From Thiocapsa imhoffii (lineage in GTDB: Bacteria; Pseudomonadota; Gammaproteobacteria; Chromatiales; Chromatiaceae): a stretch of DNA of 64,000 nt. A model generated the notes under the pieces. That model made no database searches, was not told the origin of the DNA, and saw only the letters and a list, made by a program, of their open reading frames with translations. The DNA lies in assembly GCF_016583985.1 (NCBI RefSeq), contig NZ_NRSD01000003.1, positions 213,800-277,799 on the forward strand. Reading direction: 5' to 3'. Both the position numbers and the translations under genes were made by a program. Positions within the stretch are counted from its first letter, which is position 1. Every line of letters starts with the position of its first letter. This document shows, one piece after another, positions 54,876-63,896 of this stretch.

Positions 54876-55905
54876 CAGCTGATTGGGACGAGAATCGGTT
54901 GTTGATCGTCTAGTCTATACCCTCGATCAGGCGTTGAAGCTTCGAACAGCGCCGCACAGAACACCAACAACAGAATCTCGGGCAACGGATAGACATTGTG
55001 ACGATCGACGCGAAAGAAATGCGAACACCTCGTGTCTTCTCAACACCTTAGATCCTCCGATGGTGCGAATCCCTGGTTGCAACAATGATCCGTCCAGACT
55101 CCCCGCGTACAGGGCTCGACGGGATCAACCGGAATCCTGCAAGTCTATCTTTTTCATTGAATATCCATTAGGATCATACCCGTTCAGGATTGAGCAAAAC
55201 GATGGAATCTCCAGCCAAGCACGCACGGTGTGGGCTGAACTCCAGCGAGCAGCCGGTTGCGTCTCGATACCGTAGCCCAAACGCGGGAAGACGCGTTCGG
55301 GCTCGGCATCAAGCACAGCAGCATCGCGCCAATCGAGCGAGCCGAGCCCGGGTCAAGATGGGAATTGCCGAGGCCAACATCCTCGCAATTTGTGAAGTCC
55401 GTCACAGATTCCCTTCCACCCCCCACACCATACTTAAACCCAAAGGGGTCTGCGAGCAGGCGGTTGACCTGGATCAGACTCAGCCGCAAGTTAGACAATA
55501 GTTTGCGATCGGTGGGCTCGATCACCCCCTCGGTCATCTGCTCTTGCGGACGAGGTCGTCAAGGCATGCCGACCTGATATCCTGGAATCTGGAACCGCGT
55601 TCAGCGGACTGTGCCATCCCGAGGCCGAGATCCTAGGCAAGCACCTCAGAGGGCAGACTGGGATCTGATGCCTCTGCCAGGAGGGGACGGCCCCCCCACT
55701 CACATGCCGTTGCCAGTTTTGTTGTGATAAGGGTGTACGTTGACGCAGCAATTGATCGGACTTGCAACCCGCCCAGACGATTCACTGGCCTTGCTCCTCG
55801 TGAATGCGATGCGAAGATTCTGGATTGTCTTCCCCTGTTATCCGAGACGCGTGCACTGGCTTTGTCTGATGTGTTTCACAGAAATTGACCTTAAGGGAAA
55901 CTACC
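54876..55905. other. 1-kb region without a recognised gene
   Basis: Open frames here are short, cross each other and give no recognisable protein on either strand. Base composition changes: the stretches around 55140-55200 and 55380-55440 are richer in A and T than the flanking genes. It probably marks the left edge of the less GC-rich island and contains the promoter of the glycoside hydrolase gene, whose exact place I cannot see. Confidence 0.5.
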
Positions 55906-58077
55906 ATGTCTGACCAACCCCGTTGGCGCAACCCGACCTGGCATTGGGTCGTAATCGGATTCCTCGTCCTGTTCACCTCCGTTGCACAGGGCCAGGGCAC
56001 CCATAATCTTCTCGTCAACTCTAACTTCGAGGCCGCGACACTCGCCCCTTGGAACGTGAATGCTTGGGGCGGACAGATGCAGGCACAGATCGTAAGCCCC
56101 GGGCGCGTTGGCGGCCAAAGCGCCCGGCTCCATGTTTCCGCGAATCCCGAAGCCGTTATTCTCCGTCAAAGTGTCGATTTGCGTGGTGGTGAACTCTATC
56201 GCGCTACCGCATGGGTTAAAGCGGATCGAGAGACCTCCGTCGTACTACGTGTCCGCAAGAACAGTCCACACTGGACGGTGTGGGGCCAACAGACCGCTCA
56301 AATTGGTACTGAATGGGCGTTCGTGAGTTTCGATGTTGCGCCAAGTGAAGACAATGCCGCTCGTTTCGAAATCCAACTGCTGGAGGCCGGGGTTCACGTT
56401 CAATTTGATGACATCATCCTCGAGCAATTAACAGGCAATCGCCTCCTGAATCCAGGCTTCGAATCGGCATCGCTCGCTCCTTGGAATATCAACGCGTGGG
56501 GCGGCAGCATGCAAGCCGCGATGGCAACGCCAGGTCGTGACGGAACCGGCCAAAGTGTCCGAGTTCGTGTGGTCCAGGATCCAACGAAAGTCATTCTCAG
56601 GCAGAGCGTCGAACTGAAAGGCGGGGAGACCTATCAGGCCTCGGTTTGGCTGAAAGCCAGCAAAGCAACCACGGTCGCCATCATCGTCCGTAAAAATAGT
56701 CCACATTGGACAGTGTGGGGACAGCAGACGGCGAAAGTCGGAAAAACCTGGAAGCAGTACACCTTCGATGTTGCACCATTGGAGGATAACTCAGCACGGA
56801 TCGAATTTGGCCTGACACAGTTGAATATCGATGTGTTCATTGATGACGTGTCACTGATTCAAACATCAGGTCAAGGTGGCGCAGATCCCTTCCGCGTCGA
56901 TACGACTCGCGCCATTCCGTCATCGCTCTTCGGGATGCACATGAATCGGGGCCATGTCGTTGACATGTGGCCAACCTTGACGAACGTTAGTCCTGGAATG
57001 ATACGACTCTGGGATACTGGGACTGATTGGCTCGGTGTCGAAAAAGAAAAGGGAGTATACGATTGGTTACGTTTTGATATGTATATCCAGCGTATCAAAC
57101 AAGCGCTTCCAGACAGTAAAATTGTATACACATTCGGGCGTGTCCCAGCTTGGGCGAATGGTCAACAAGGAATCTCTCGACCACCTTTGAATATGAGTGA
57201 TTGGCGTGACTTTGTGACGGCCGTTGTTGATCGTCACGGACAACACATCGATTATTATGAGGCATGGAACGAGTATAACTACCATTACTTCTGGTCAGGC
57301 ACACAACAGCAAATGCTAGAAATGGCGATAATATTGAAAGAGGTGGTTTCAGCAAAAGATCCGAATGCAGTTATACTTACCCCTAATGTTACGGTCACTG
57401 GCCTACATCGCTTAGAGGAGTACCTCGCGATGGGTGGCGGGCAGTACGCAGACGCGGTATCGATTCACCTGTACGCTTCAAGCGATCAGTTGGAAAATGC
57501 CTTTGTTTTCCCTACGACCGTAAGGAGTCTCATGGCAAAAGCCGGCCTCGCACACATGCCGATCTACAATACGGAGGGAGCAGTCACCATCCCTCAAGGC
57601 GCTTCTTTAACGCCGGCACAGATGCGCTCCTATGTCGCTCGGTATTATCTGCTGACATGGCTTGCTGGATTGGAAACCTCAGGGTGGTATTTCTGGGAAA
57701 ATGATCCATCGATGTCACGACTTCCTTTAGTCTCTGATCCGGGTACATTTGCATCACTCAGTGCAGGCGGACGTGCGTATCAGGTCGTTCGTGAATGGCT
57801 CGCCGGCTCGACCGTGACCAGCTACAACAAGGATCGACAAACCAACACCTTCCGCCTCGACTTAAATCTACCGGATGGGCAACGCGGGATGATCGCTTGG
57901 ACGACGTCGACCTCCCCGCAAACCATCACGACAACGCAGAGTGTGCAGGAGATTCGGCGTCTCGACGGCTCCGTGACAGCAGGGTCGAGTGGATCTCTGT
58001 CCGTCGATCAGGAGCCTATCCTGGCGGTTTATGGCATGGCCCTGCCGAGTCCGAGCACTCTTGAGATCGTTCAGTAG
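55906..58077 (+). CDS. secreted glycoside hydrolase with two carbohydrate-binding modules (GH39-like)
   Basis: The 723-residue protein has a signal peptide (WHWVVIGFLVLFTSVAQG, cut near 32) and two near-identical modules (about 36-170 and 178-315). Each contains APWN(V/I)NAWGG and KNSPHWTVWGQQTA, of the CBM4_9/jelly-roll type. The catalytic barrel (about 325-640) has the acid/base in YYEAWNEYNY (Glu456) and the nucleophile in IYNTEGAV (Glu557), as in clan A enzymes such as GH39. PslG-type enzymes that cut exopolysaccharide share this design. AAGGGA precedes the ATG. The central part is clearly more A/T-rich than neighbours, a sign of transfer. Confidence 0.82.
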   Translation: MSDQPRWRNPTWHWVVIGFLVLFTSVAQGQGTHNLLVNSNFEAATLAPWNVNAWGGQMQAQIVSPGRVGGQSARLHVSANPEAVILRQSVDLRGGELYRATAWVKADRETSVVLRVRKNSPHWTVWGQQTAQIGTEWAFVSFDVAPSEDNAARFEIQLLEAGVHVQFDDIILEQLTGNRLLNPGFESASLAPWNINAWGGSMQAAMATPGRDGTGQSVRVRVVQDPTKVILRQSVELKGGETYQASVWLKASKATTVAIIVRKNSPHWTVWGQQTAKVGKTWKQYTFDVAPLEDNSARIEFGLTQLNIDVFIDDVSLIQTSGQGGADPFRVDTTRAIPSSLFGMHMNRGHVVDMWPTLTNVSPGMIRLWDTGTDWLGVEKEKGVYDWLRFDMYIQRIKQALPDSKIVYTFGRVPAWANGQQGISRPPLNMSDWRDFVTAVVDRHGQHIDYYEAWNEYNYHYFWSGTQQQMLEMAIILKEVVSAKDPNAVILTPNVTVTGLHRLEEYLAMGGGQYADAVSIHLYASSDQLENAFVFPTTVRSLMAKAGLAHMPIYNTEGAVTIPQGASLTPAQMRSYVARYYLLTWLAGLETSGWYFWENDPSMSRLPLVSDPGTFASLSAGGRAYQVVREWLAGSTVTSYNKDRQTNTFRLDLNLPDGQRGMIAWTTSTSPQTITTTQSVQEIRRLDGSVTAGSSGSLSVDQEPILAVYGMALPSPSTLEIVQ

Positions 58078-58084
58078 AAGAAGG

Positions 58085-58108
58085 GCTGCCTCGTTTCGAC
58101 GAGGCAGC
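58085..58108 (+). terminator. hairpin with TTCG loop after the glycoside hydrolase gene
   Basis: A 10-bp perfect stem (58085-58094 with 58099-58108) closes around a TTCG tetraloop, starting seven bases after the stop codon. A second 12-bp stem (58137-58148 with 58154-58165) lies beyond it, inside the tnpA fragment. No T-run follows, but position and stability favour a terminator. Confidence 0.68.
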
Positions 58109-58127
58109 AACACCTCAGCATGTTGGT

Positions 58128-58292
58128 CTAAAGTCGCCGAGCAACGTTGAGATAACGTTGCTCGGCGTTGTGCTGTGCAAAGAGGTTCGACCGCAGTTGC
58201 CCGTAGAGCACACGTCGGCGATATTTCGTTATAAAAACAACATGATATTTGCACTCCCATTTGGAGTGGCTTAGGCTCTCAAACTCGTCCAT
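58128..58292 (-). pseudogene. tnpA: truncated IS200-type transposase (tnpA)
   Basis: The frame starts MDEFESLSHSKWECKYHVVF and continues ITKYRRRVLYGQL, the start of the IS200/IS605 Y1 transposase. The catalytic His-x-His and Tyr that lie further on are missing: after about 35 residues the sequence becomes unrelated (SNLFAQHNAEQRYLNVARRL) and stops. Intact TnpA is about 130-150 residues. A good ribosome site (GAGGAG) remains. The element cannot move itself. Confidence 0.82.
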
Positions 58293-58379
58293 CGGGACTC
58301 TCCTCACGCATGTGCTTGGCGGCTCACGCGTCGGAGTGTCCCCGATGGACTCCCGGAAATGTCAAACGGCTACTGTCAG

Positions 58380-58440
58380 CCCGGCAGAGCCGGGGGAATT
58401 ACCCGTTTTATTTATGACTAAAAGTTATTTAATAATAGAA
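58380..58440. mobile_element. IS200/IS605-type end: subterminal hairpin and A/T-rich tail
   Basis: A hairpin cccggc-aga-gccggg (58380-58394) lies about 90 bases upstream of the tnpA start and is followed by an A/T-rich run (58408-58445). Single-strand hairpins near the left end are what Y1 transposases bind. The true cut site cannot be fixed. The 58446-58531 stretch leads into the truncated hsdR and shows nothing else. Confidence 0.5.
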
Positions 58441-58531
58441 ACTTAACTAGTCAGGCAGTCACTTCTCAATTTTCTCGATGGGGCCAGAGCATTGAGGGTA
58501 GGACGCGTTCGGGGTCGGGATCCAACGATCC

Positions 58532-60373
58532 TCATCGCACCCGCACCGCCTCCACGCGGCTGCCGAGCACCACCATGGCCTTGGCTTGGCCGTCGAGCAG
58601 CGGGGCCACGACCGACCAGTAGTGCTCCACCACCACCTGCACCTTCTGAGCGATGTTGTAGGGATGCAGGCGCACCCAGCGCATCAGGCCCTGCATGGCC
58701 GCGGCGCGCTCGACCGCCTGCCCGTCCAGTTCCTTCGCGCCGGTGGCGAGCTTGAAGGCCAGGCTGTAGGGGGTGTAGTTGCGCAACACGTCGAGGATGA
58801 AGCCTTCCTCGATCGCCTGGCGCATGGAGTAGACATGGAAGGCTTGCGGCAGACTGTCCTTGCCGGCGGGCGTGCTCGGGTCCGGCCGGCGGCCGAAGAG
58901 TTCGAGCGTCTTCGCCTTGGGCGTCGCGGTCAAGGCCACGAAGGTGATGCCGGTATCGCTCGCGCGGGCCGCCATCTGGGCGGCCAGGATATCCTCGCTG
59001 CTCAGCTCGCCGCCGTCGGCCAGCTCCGCGATCTCCTCGGCGGAGAGCACCTCCTTGAGCTTGGACGCCGCCTCGCCACTCTGCGATCTGTGCGCCTCGT
59101 CGGCGATCACCGCGAAGCGCTTGCCTTGGGTGGCCGCCAGTTCGCGCACCGCCGCGAGTGCGAATGGAAAGGTCTGGAGGGTGCAGACGATGATCTTCTT
59201 GCCCGCCGCCAGCGCCTCCGCCAGGGCGCTGCTCTTACTGCCCTGCTTGTCGGTGATGACCGCCACCACGCCAGTGGTGCGCTGGAAGTCGAAGATCGCC
59301 TCCTGGAGCTGGGCATCGAGCACCGTGCGGTCGGAGACCACGATCACCGAATCGAAGACCTTGCGGTCGTTCGCATCGTGGAGATCCGCGAAGAAGTGGG
59401 CGGTCCAGGCGATGGTGTTGGTCTTACCCGACCCGGCCGAGTGCTGGATCAGATAGCGCCCGCCCACGCCCTCGGCCAAGACCGCGGCGACCAATGCGCG
59501 GGTCGCATCGAGCTGGTGATAACGCGGGAAGATGACCGACTCGATCTGCTTCTTGGCGTTCCGCCGAGCAATGACATAGCGCCCGAGGATCTCCAGCCAG
59601 GAATCCCGCTGCCAGACCTCCTCCCAGAGATAGGCGGTGCGGTGGCCGGTCGGGTTCACCGGATTCCCCGCGGCACCCCCGTCGCCCCTGTCGAATGGCA
59701 GGAAGTGTGTCTCGAGACCGGCCAGGCGCGTGGTCATGCGCACGCGGGAGTTGCTGAGCGCGAAGTGGATCAGGGCACCGTTGGGGAAGGACAGCAGGGG
59801 CTCGGCCTTGGTCCCGCTGCCATCGCGGCCCTTCGGCTTGGGGTTCCGGTCGAAGCGGTACTGATCCACCGCGTCCTCGACCGACTGGGTGAAGTCGGTC
59901 TTGAGTTCAGCGGTCGCGACCGGGACGCCGTTCAGGAAGAGTCCCAGGTCGAGGCTGTTCTCGTGATGGACGGAGTAACGCAGTTGCCGCACCACCCTAA
60001 GGAGGTTGGCGGCGTAGCGGGCCTGCAGCTCGGGATTCACCCCGAAGGCCGGCTTGAACTGAGCGAGCGCGATCGGCTTCTTCACCCCCAGGATCGAGAC
60101 GCCGTTGCGCAGGACATCCAGGGTGCCGCGGGCGTCGATCTCGGTGCGCACGCGCGTCAGCAGGGTATTAGCTGCCGCGACACCATAGCGCTTCTCCAGG
60201 GACTCCCATGACTCGGGCTGGCTCGCCGTTACCCAGGCGACGAGGTCGGCGGGATACAGAGCGCGTTTACGATCGTAGTGCTGGTGATCCTGCGGGCCAT
60301 CGTAGAGCCATCCGTGAAGGCTCAGGTGGTCACAGATGTCGTTCTCGAAGGCGATCTCATGGTGAGTGACCAT
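58532..60373 (-). pseudogene. hsdR: type I restriction endonuclease R subunit, C-terminus lost
   Basis: The 613-residue frame is well conserved: nuclease segment ATAELKTDFTQ (about 152-162), Walker A HSAGSGKTNTIAW (about 313-325) and ADEAHRSQ (DEAH box, about 423-430). Then TGITFVALTATPKAKTLELF and a stretch ending KAMVVLGSRVEAVR follow. There it stops after two more residues, while HsdR proteins go on for about 400 more, with helicase motifs IV-VI and the C-terminal domain. So the motor is cut in half and the enzyme should be inactive. The cut lies beside the IS200 remnant and glycoside hydrolase island, which may have replaced the lost end. The start is four bases after the toxin stop. Confidence 0.85.
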
Positions 60374-60376
60374 GGC

Positions 60377-60652
60377 TCAGTACACCGTTTCGTGGTCGCC
60401 CACGTTGACCAGGATGATCCGTTGGTCTTCGACCAACAGCTCCAGGGTGATGCGGTAGGACAGGTTGATGGAGGCCGAGTGCAGATCGCGGAGACGCCCC
60501 TCAAGGCGATGCAGGCGCAGCGACGGGTGATGCGGATTAGCCTCCAGCAGCCGCAATGCCTTGCCGTAGAGCGGCCGCAGCTCCGGGTGACGGCGCAGGA
60601 ACTTGGCCTCGATCTTGTCGTAGCGCGCAGTGAAGACCAGGCGGTAGCTCAC
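60377..60652 (-). CDS. RelE/ParE-family toxin (YafQ-like)
   Basis: The 91-residue protein begins SYRLVFTARYDKIEAKFLRR and has the RelE/ParE fold order, with NPHHPSLRLHRLEG in the middle and a late strand pair NLSYRITLELLVEDQRIIL, ending VNVGDHETVY. The final His-Glu-x-x-Tyr resembles mRNA-cutting members. The start is GTG, overlapping the antitoxin stop as GTGA. The gene lies between hsdS and hsdR, so translation of hsdR may depend on it. Confidence 0.85.
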   Translation of the reverse strand: MSYRLVFTARYDKIEAKFLRRHPELRPLYGKALRLLEANPHHPSLRLHRLEGRLRDLHSASINLSYRITLELLVEDQRIILVNVGDHETVY

Positions 60653-60918
60653 CCATCGCCCTCCGCCGGGGGCGAGATGCGCCGCAGGTGCGCATCGGCC
60701 GACTCTTCGACGAAGCGCCCGCTGGCCAGGTCCGCCCGGGTCTGGGCCAGCGCGGCTTCCAGCTCGCATTCCCGGAGGTAGCGGTAGTGGTCGAGGTCCA
60801 TCACCACGAACCGTTCCTTGCCCCGCACCGAGACGACCGCCTCGGGTTGGCCCGCCAAGGCCGCTTCGATGGCGGCGATGCCCTTGGTCTTGAGGTCGTT
60901 GGCGCTGATGGTGCTCAT
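60649..60918 (-). CDS. Phd/YefM-type antitoxin
   Basis: The 89-residue protein begins MSTISANDLKTKGIAAIEAA, then VVSVRGKERFVVMDLDHYRY, the Phd/YefM fold that binds DNA and then the toxin by its acidic tail. I chose the ATG at 60918; a longer frame upstream has no similarity. It overlaps the RelE-type toxin gene by four bases (GTGA). It begins about 40 bases after the hsdS stop. Confidence 0.85.
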   Translation of the reverse strand: MSTISANDLKTKGIAAIEAALAGQPEAVVSVRGKERFVVMDLDHYRYLRECELEAALAQTRADLASGRFVEESADAHLRRISPPAEGDG

Positions 60919-60961
60919 GGCGGTCTCGGTCGGAACGGGAGTCGTGCACTGGATCATGCCG

Positions 60962-61675
60962 TCAACCGCACGATCGGACAAGGTCGGTCTCGGGTATGGC
61001 CACCAGGCCGCGCACGTCGATCTTGCCGGTGACGGCGGCGGAGATCAGGGCGGTGCGGCGTTCTTGGAGGAGAGCGATAGCTTCTTGGGCGTCCTCGATC
61101 AGCGAATCGACGCTGTTTGTGGCGTCAACCAGCCACCGAATGATATCCACCTGCTCGTGTTCCGGAGGTACAGGGATTTTCTAATCCTTCACGTTTCCGC
61201 AGTTGAGGTGCGGGTGCAGCGCGCCGGTCTGAATTGAGAGGAGGCTGTGGCGTCCGTAGTCGGAGTTCAGGGCGAGCGCGATCCATGCTCCGCTCAAACC
61301 CGGCTTTGGCGAAAGCAGGATGAGGGCGTGACAGTTGCAGCCAATAAACTCCGCTGGCACTGCAGCGACTTGGCCGATGTCTCCGGTCTGAACGAGCAAG
61401 ACATCGCCCTCCCTCAAAATAGACTTCGCGTGACTCTCGCTCCACTCCTTCGTGACAAAATAAGGCGGCTCAAAGCAGATCTTGTTGTTCTTGATATGTA
61501 GAGATTGTAAATACCTGATGCCGTCATCAACGAAGATATCACGCGTCGGACCGACGTATCCGTTTGTGATCTTTTCACTTCCGCTTCCTAGACGGCAAAC
61601 CGCCCATTTCTCGGGCACCTCCCCCAACCACTCCACCCCCGAGTCCTTGTAAGCCGGATAGCGCGGAAAACTCAC
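60962..61675 (-). pseudogene. hsdS: hsdS specificity subunit, short form with in-frame amber stop
   Basis: The frame opens with SFPRYPAYKDSGVEWLGEVP and one target-recognition domain (to about residue 150). It is cut by a TAG at about 61181-61183 within NVKD-stop-KIPVPPEHEQ. The same frame continues past the stop into the conserved C-terminal helices IEDAQEAIALLQERRTALIS and AAVTGKIDVRG. So one codon change, probably TTG or a similar codon to TAG, broke it. Even repaired it would be about 237 residues, half the usual length, with a single recognition domain. The start is GTG with GGGAGG upstream. Confidence 0.8.
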
Positions 61676-61711
61676 CTGTTGTCCTCCCTGCTCAACCCCA
61701 CCAAATCGATG

Positions 61712-61870
61712 TCACTTTCCCGGAACCGACACTTGGACACGCTGCCGATCCATGATCCGTTTGGCCTCGTCCTTCGTCTGCTTGGAACGGGTCGCTTTGT
61801 AGCCCTCAATCAGCATCGAGACCCGTACGGCCTTTGCAGCCTGGCTTCTGAGCTTGTCGGTCACCTGCAT
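61712..61870 (-). CDS. small basic protein of unknown function
   Basis: The 52-residue frame from the ATG at 61870 reads MQVTDKLRSQAAKAVRVSML, then a Lys-rich helix (KATRSKQTKDEAKRIMDRQR). GGAG lies before the start. It lies between the PIN fragment, which it overlaps by ten bases, and hsdS, in the same direction. I do not recognise it; it may be a lone antitoxin-like peptide or a remnant of a longer gene. Confidence 0.4.
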   Translation of the reverse strand: MQVTDKLRSQAAKAVRVSMLIEGYKATRSKQTKDEAKRIMDRQRVQVSVPGK

Positions 61871-62070
61871 TGCTGGTCTCCGGTCATGGGCGGTGCGTAT
61901 TCGCATCCCGAGGGTGTTGGACGGGCCGTCAGTTCGGGTTGAAGATCGTGTGAGCCGTGACTGGAGTCCAGGTTGATGACGCTCGCGGCCCAAGCGACAA
62001 CCCCGGGGGCAGCCCTCACGGTGCGCGCCTCGCGCAACTCGGACACCAGCATCGTATCGAGCAAATACAT
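61861..62070 (-). pseudogene. PIN-domain (VapC/FitB-like) toxin, N-terminal fragment
   Basis: The frame begins MYLLDTMLVSELREARTVRA and PGVVAWAASVI, the first strand and helix of a FitB-type PIN toxin. It then changes to unrelated sequence (NLDSSHGSHDLQPELTARPT). The first catalytic Asp is present, but its partner Asn in the usual LDTNV is Met, and all later acidic residues are missing. It is therefore dead. The ATG overlaps the stop of the antitoxin gene (TGATG). Confidence 0.75.
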
Positions 62071-62330
62071 CAGTCGAGATCCGCCGCCCTGACCAGCGCG
62101 CCGTCCAGACGCGGGGGATCGAAATCGATGTCCTCGGCGTCAGCGGGCATCGCGAGCCTGTCCACGAGACTACAGGGCGCGCCGGTCAGCCGTCGGTATT
62201 CGGCGATGCTGAGCAGGACATGAGTGGGCTGGCCCCGGTGCGTGATGATCACCGGTCCGGACTCGGCGGCCTTACGGGCGGCGCCAGGGTCTTGACTGAA
62301 CGCGCGGCTGCTCAGCGTGGTAGTCGTCAT
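62070..62330 (-). CDS. Phd/YefM-type antitoxin, partner of the broken PIN toxin
   Basis: The 86-residue protein reads FSQDPGAARKAAESGPVIIT, then HRGQPTHVLLSIAEYRRLTG, a Phd/YefM DNA-binding fold, with an acidic tail ending DEDIDFDPPR-like residues. It appears intact while its toxin gene is truncated, so it may be an orphan antitoxin. I chose the ATG at 62330. Confidence 0.85.
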   Translation of the reverse strand: MTTTTLSSRAFSQDPGAARKAAESGPVIITHRGQPTHVLLSIAEYRRLTGAPCSLVDRLAMPADAEDIDFDPPRLDGALVRAADLD

Positions 62331-62350
62331 GGCGATGCTCCGACAGCAGA

Positions 62351-62596
62351 TCACGGCGGATCAACGCTCGTCGACGGGCAACGGCGGGCGTCGGGGGAAG
62401 ACGCGAGAAAGCGCTCAAAGGCTGCCCGGTCGGCGCGGGCAGCGCGGTCGCGCAAGGACTCGGTGGTCATGAGGGCGCTCAGCTTCTCGGCCGCCGCCGA
62501 AGAGATGAGCTGATCTAGGGTGATGCCCCGATCTGCGGCGACCTCTTTGAGCTGGCCGGCAAGGCTGTCCGGGATATCGATGGTCAGGGTGCTCAA
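62351..62596 (-). CDS. ribbon-helix-helix / HicB-like antitoxin
   Basis: The 81-residue protein begins STLTIDIPDSLAGQLKEVAA and DRGITLDQLISSAAAEKLSA, a ribbon-helix-helix domain. Then comes a helical segment (LRDRAARADRAAFERFLA) that often binds a toxin. The start is TTG with GGAG eight bases upstream. The last dozen residues (RRCPSTSVDPP) look atypical, so its 3' end may be altered. No toxin gene of its own follows; the Phd-type antitoxin gene begins 20 bases later. Confidence 0.65.
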   Translation of the reverse strand: MSTLTIDIPDSLAGQLKEVAADRGITLDQLISSAAAEKLSALMTTESLRDRAARADRAAFERFLASSPDARRCPSTSVDPP

Positions 62597-62787
62597 GTGA
62601 ATATCTCCAGGTGCTTCAACAATGCAGCAGGGGCGATCGGCTGAACGGCCCAGAGGTTCAGCAATTCCAAATTTGGGCGGCAGCGCGCGACCCCTGGTGG
62701 ATGCGGCGCGCGCGACCGCCGTGCCAGGTCCCCGACACCGAGCGGCGCGCCTTATCCACCCTACAGCGGAGCCGGTTTCGATCGGGT

Positions 62788-62861
62788 CGGGCTGACGGGA
62801 TTGCGCCCGTCAGCCCTCCCACACCACCGGACATGCGGTTTTCCGCATCCGGCGGTTGAGC
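62788..62861 (-). ncRNA. group II intron domains V and VI
   Basis: On the minus strand the sequence after the reverse-transcriptase gene carries a domain V-like hairpin (62814-62861; ggatgcggaaaaccgcatgt with flanking pairs). Domain VI follows as an 11-bp stem (62789-62799 with 62806-62816). The 3' splice site would lie just beyond 62788, so the exon resumes leftward near 62780. These elements are the catalytic core and branch-point domain of the intron; their presence shows that its 3' end is retained. Confidence 0.72.
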
Positions 62862-62870
62862 CCAGCGGGC

Positions 62871-63896
62871 TTAGCCCGCAAGCGTCCACGGTAGAGTGAA
62901 TCCGCGTCGATTCAGTGTTGCGGTTTTCAACGCTTGGTTGATGACGATATGACGCGCCATGAACCAGGCACCGCGCCGACAGCCGGCCACCCCGAGCGCA
63001 CGTCCGCGCACGCCGAGGCGCCGCAGCGCGTTGAACCGTCCGTGGCGATCGTGCCAGCGCAGCCAGAAGTATTTGCGCATATGCCGCCTGACCCAACCCG
63101 ACAGGGCGTGGACCTCGCGGCGCCAGTTGGCGTAGCCGAAATAGTTCCACCATCCGGTGACATAGCGTTGCCACTGTTCACGCAGTTGCTCGCTGGTGAG
63201 GCTTTGCCGGGCGTCCCAGAGTTCGCGCACCCGATCCTTAAACCGCTCGATGGCCTTCGGCGCCGGACTCACCTGCCCACCAGGGTGGATGCGAAAGCCC
63301 AGCAGCGCGCTCTCCTCGGTACGGCGTGCGCCACTCTTGGTGGCGTTGACGTCCAAGTCCAGGTGCGTGCGCAGCCACCGCGTCATGCGCTCCAGCACCC
63401 GCTCGGCGGCCCGTTCGCTGGCCACGAACACGGCGATGTCGTCGGCGTAGCGCACGAACGACAGGCCCCGCTGCTCCAGCTCCCGGTCCAGCACGTCAAG
63501 GTAGAGGTTGGCCAACAGCGGCGACAGCGGCCCGCCTTGCGGCGTGCCGCGGCTGCGCCGACTGTGCCGTCCATCGCCCTCGTCCATCGGTGCGCGCAGG
63601 TAGCGCCCGATCAGCGTCATGATCCGCTTGTCGCTGATCCGCTGTCCCAGCAGGTGCATCAGGCGGTCGTGGTTGACCTGGTCGAAAAAGCGCGCCAGAT
63701 CAATATCCGCCACCCATTCCTTGCCGTCGGCCACGTACCCGCGTGCGGCCGTGACGGCGTCATGGGCCGAGCGTCCGGGGCGAAAACCCCAGCTGTGCTC
63801 GCTCATGTCGCCATCGAAAGCCGCGCTCAGCACTTGGTGCAGGGCCTGCTGGATCAGCCGGTCCTGCACCGTGGGGACGGCGATTGCATACTGCAC
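62871..63896 (-). pseudogene. ltrA: group II intron reverse transcriptase/maturase, N-terminus missing
   Basis: The 341-residue frame has RT motifs: VPTVQDRLIQQALHQVL, then WGFRPGRSAHDAVTAA, DIDLARFFDQVNHDRL, GTPQGGPLSPLLANLYLD and the catalytic FVRYADDIAVF. The maturase X domain (LREQWQRYVTGWWNYFGYAN) follows, with no HNH nuclease. Intact proteins are about 420-470 residues, so roughly 80-100 N-terminal residues (RT0 and the start of RT1) are missing, and a TAG lies two codons upstream of the GTG at 63896. The upstream DNA to the window end shows no more RT sequence. The intron is thus a 5'-truncated copy. Confidence 0.82.

Noticed and set aside
54876..55905. Possible small genes in the 1-kb gap
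   Set aside because: Frames lack ribosome sites and family patterns on both strands; reported only as a gap.
58586..60211. A 541-codon rightward open frame opposite hsdR
   Set aside because: Antisense to a frame with clear HsdR motifs.
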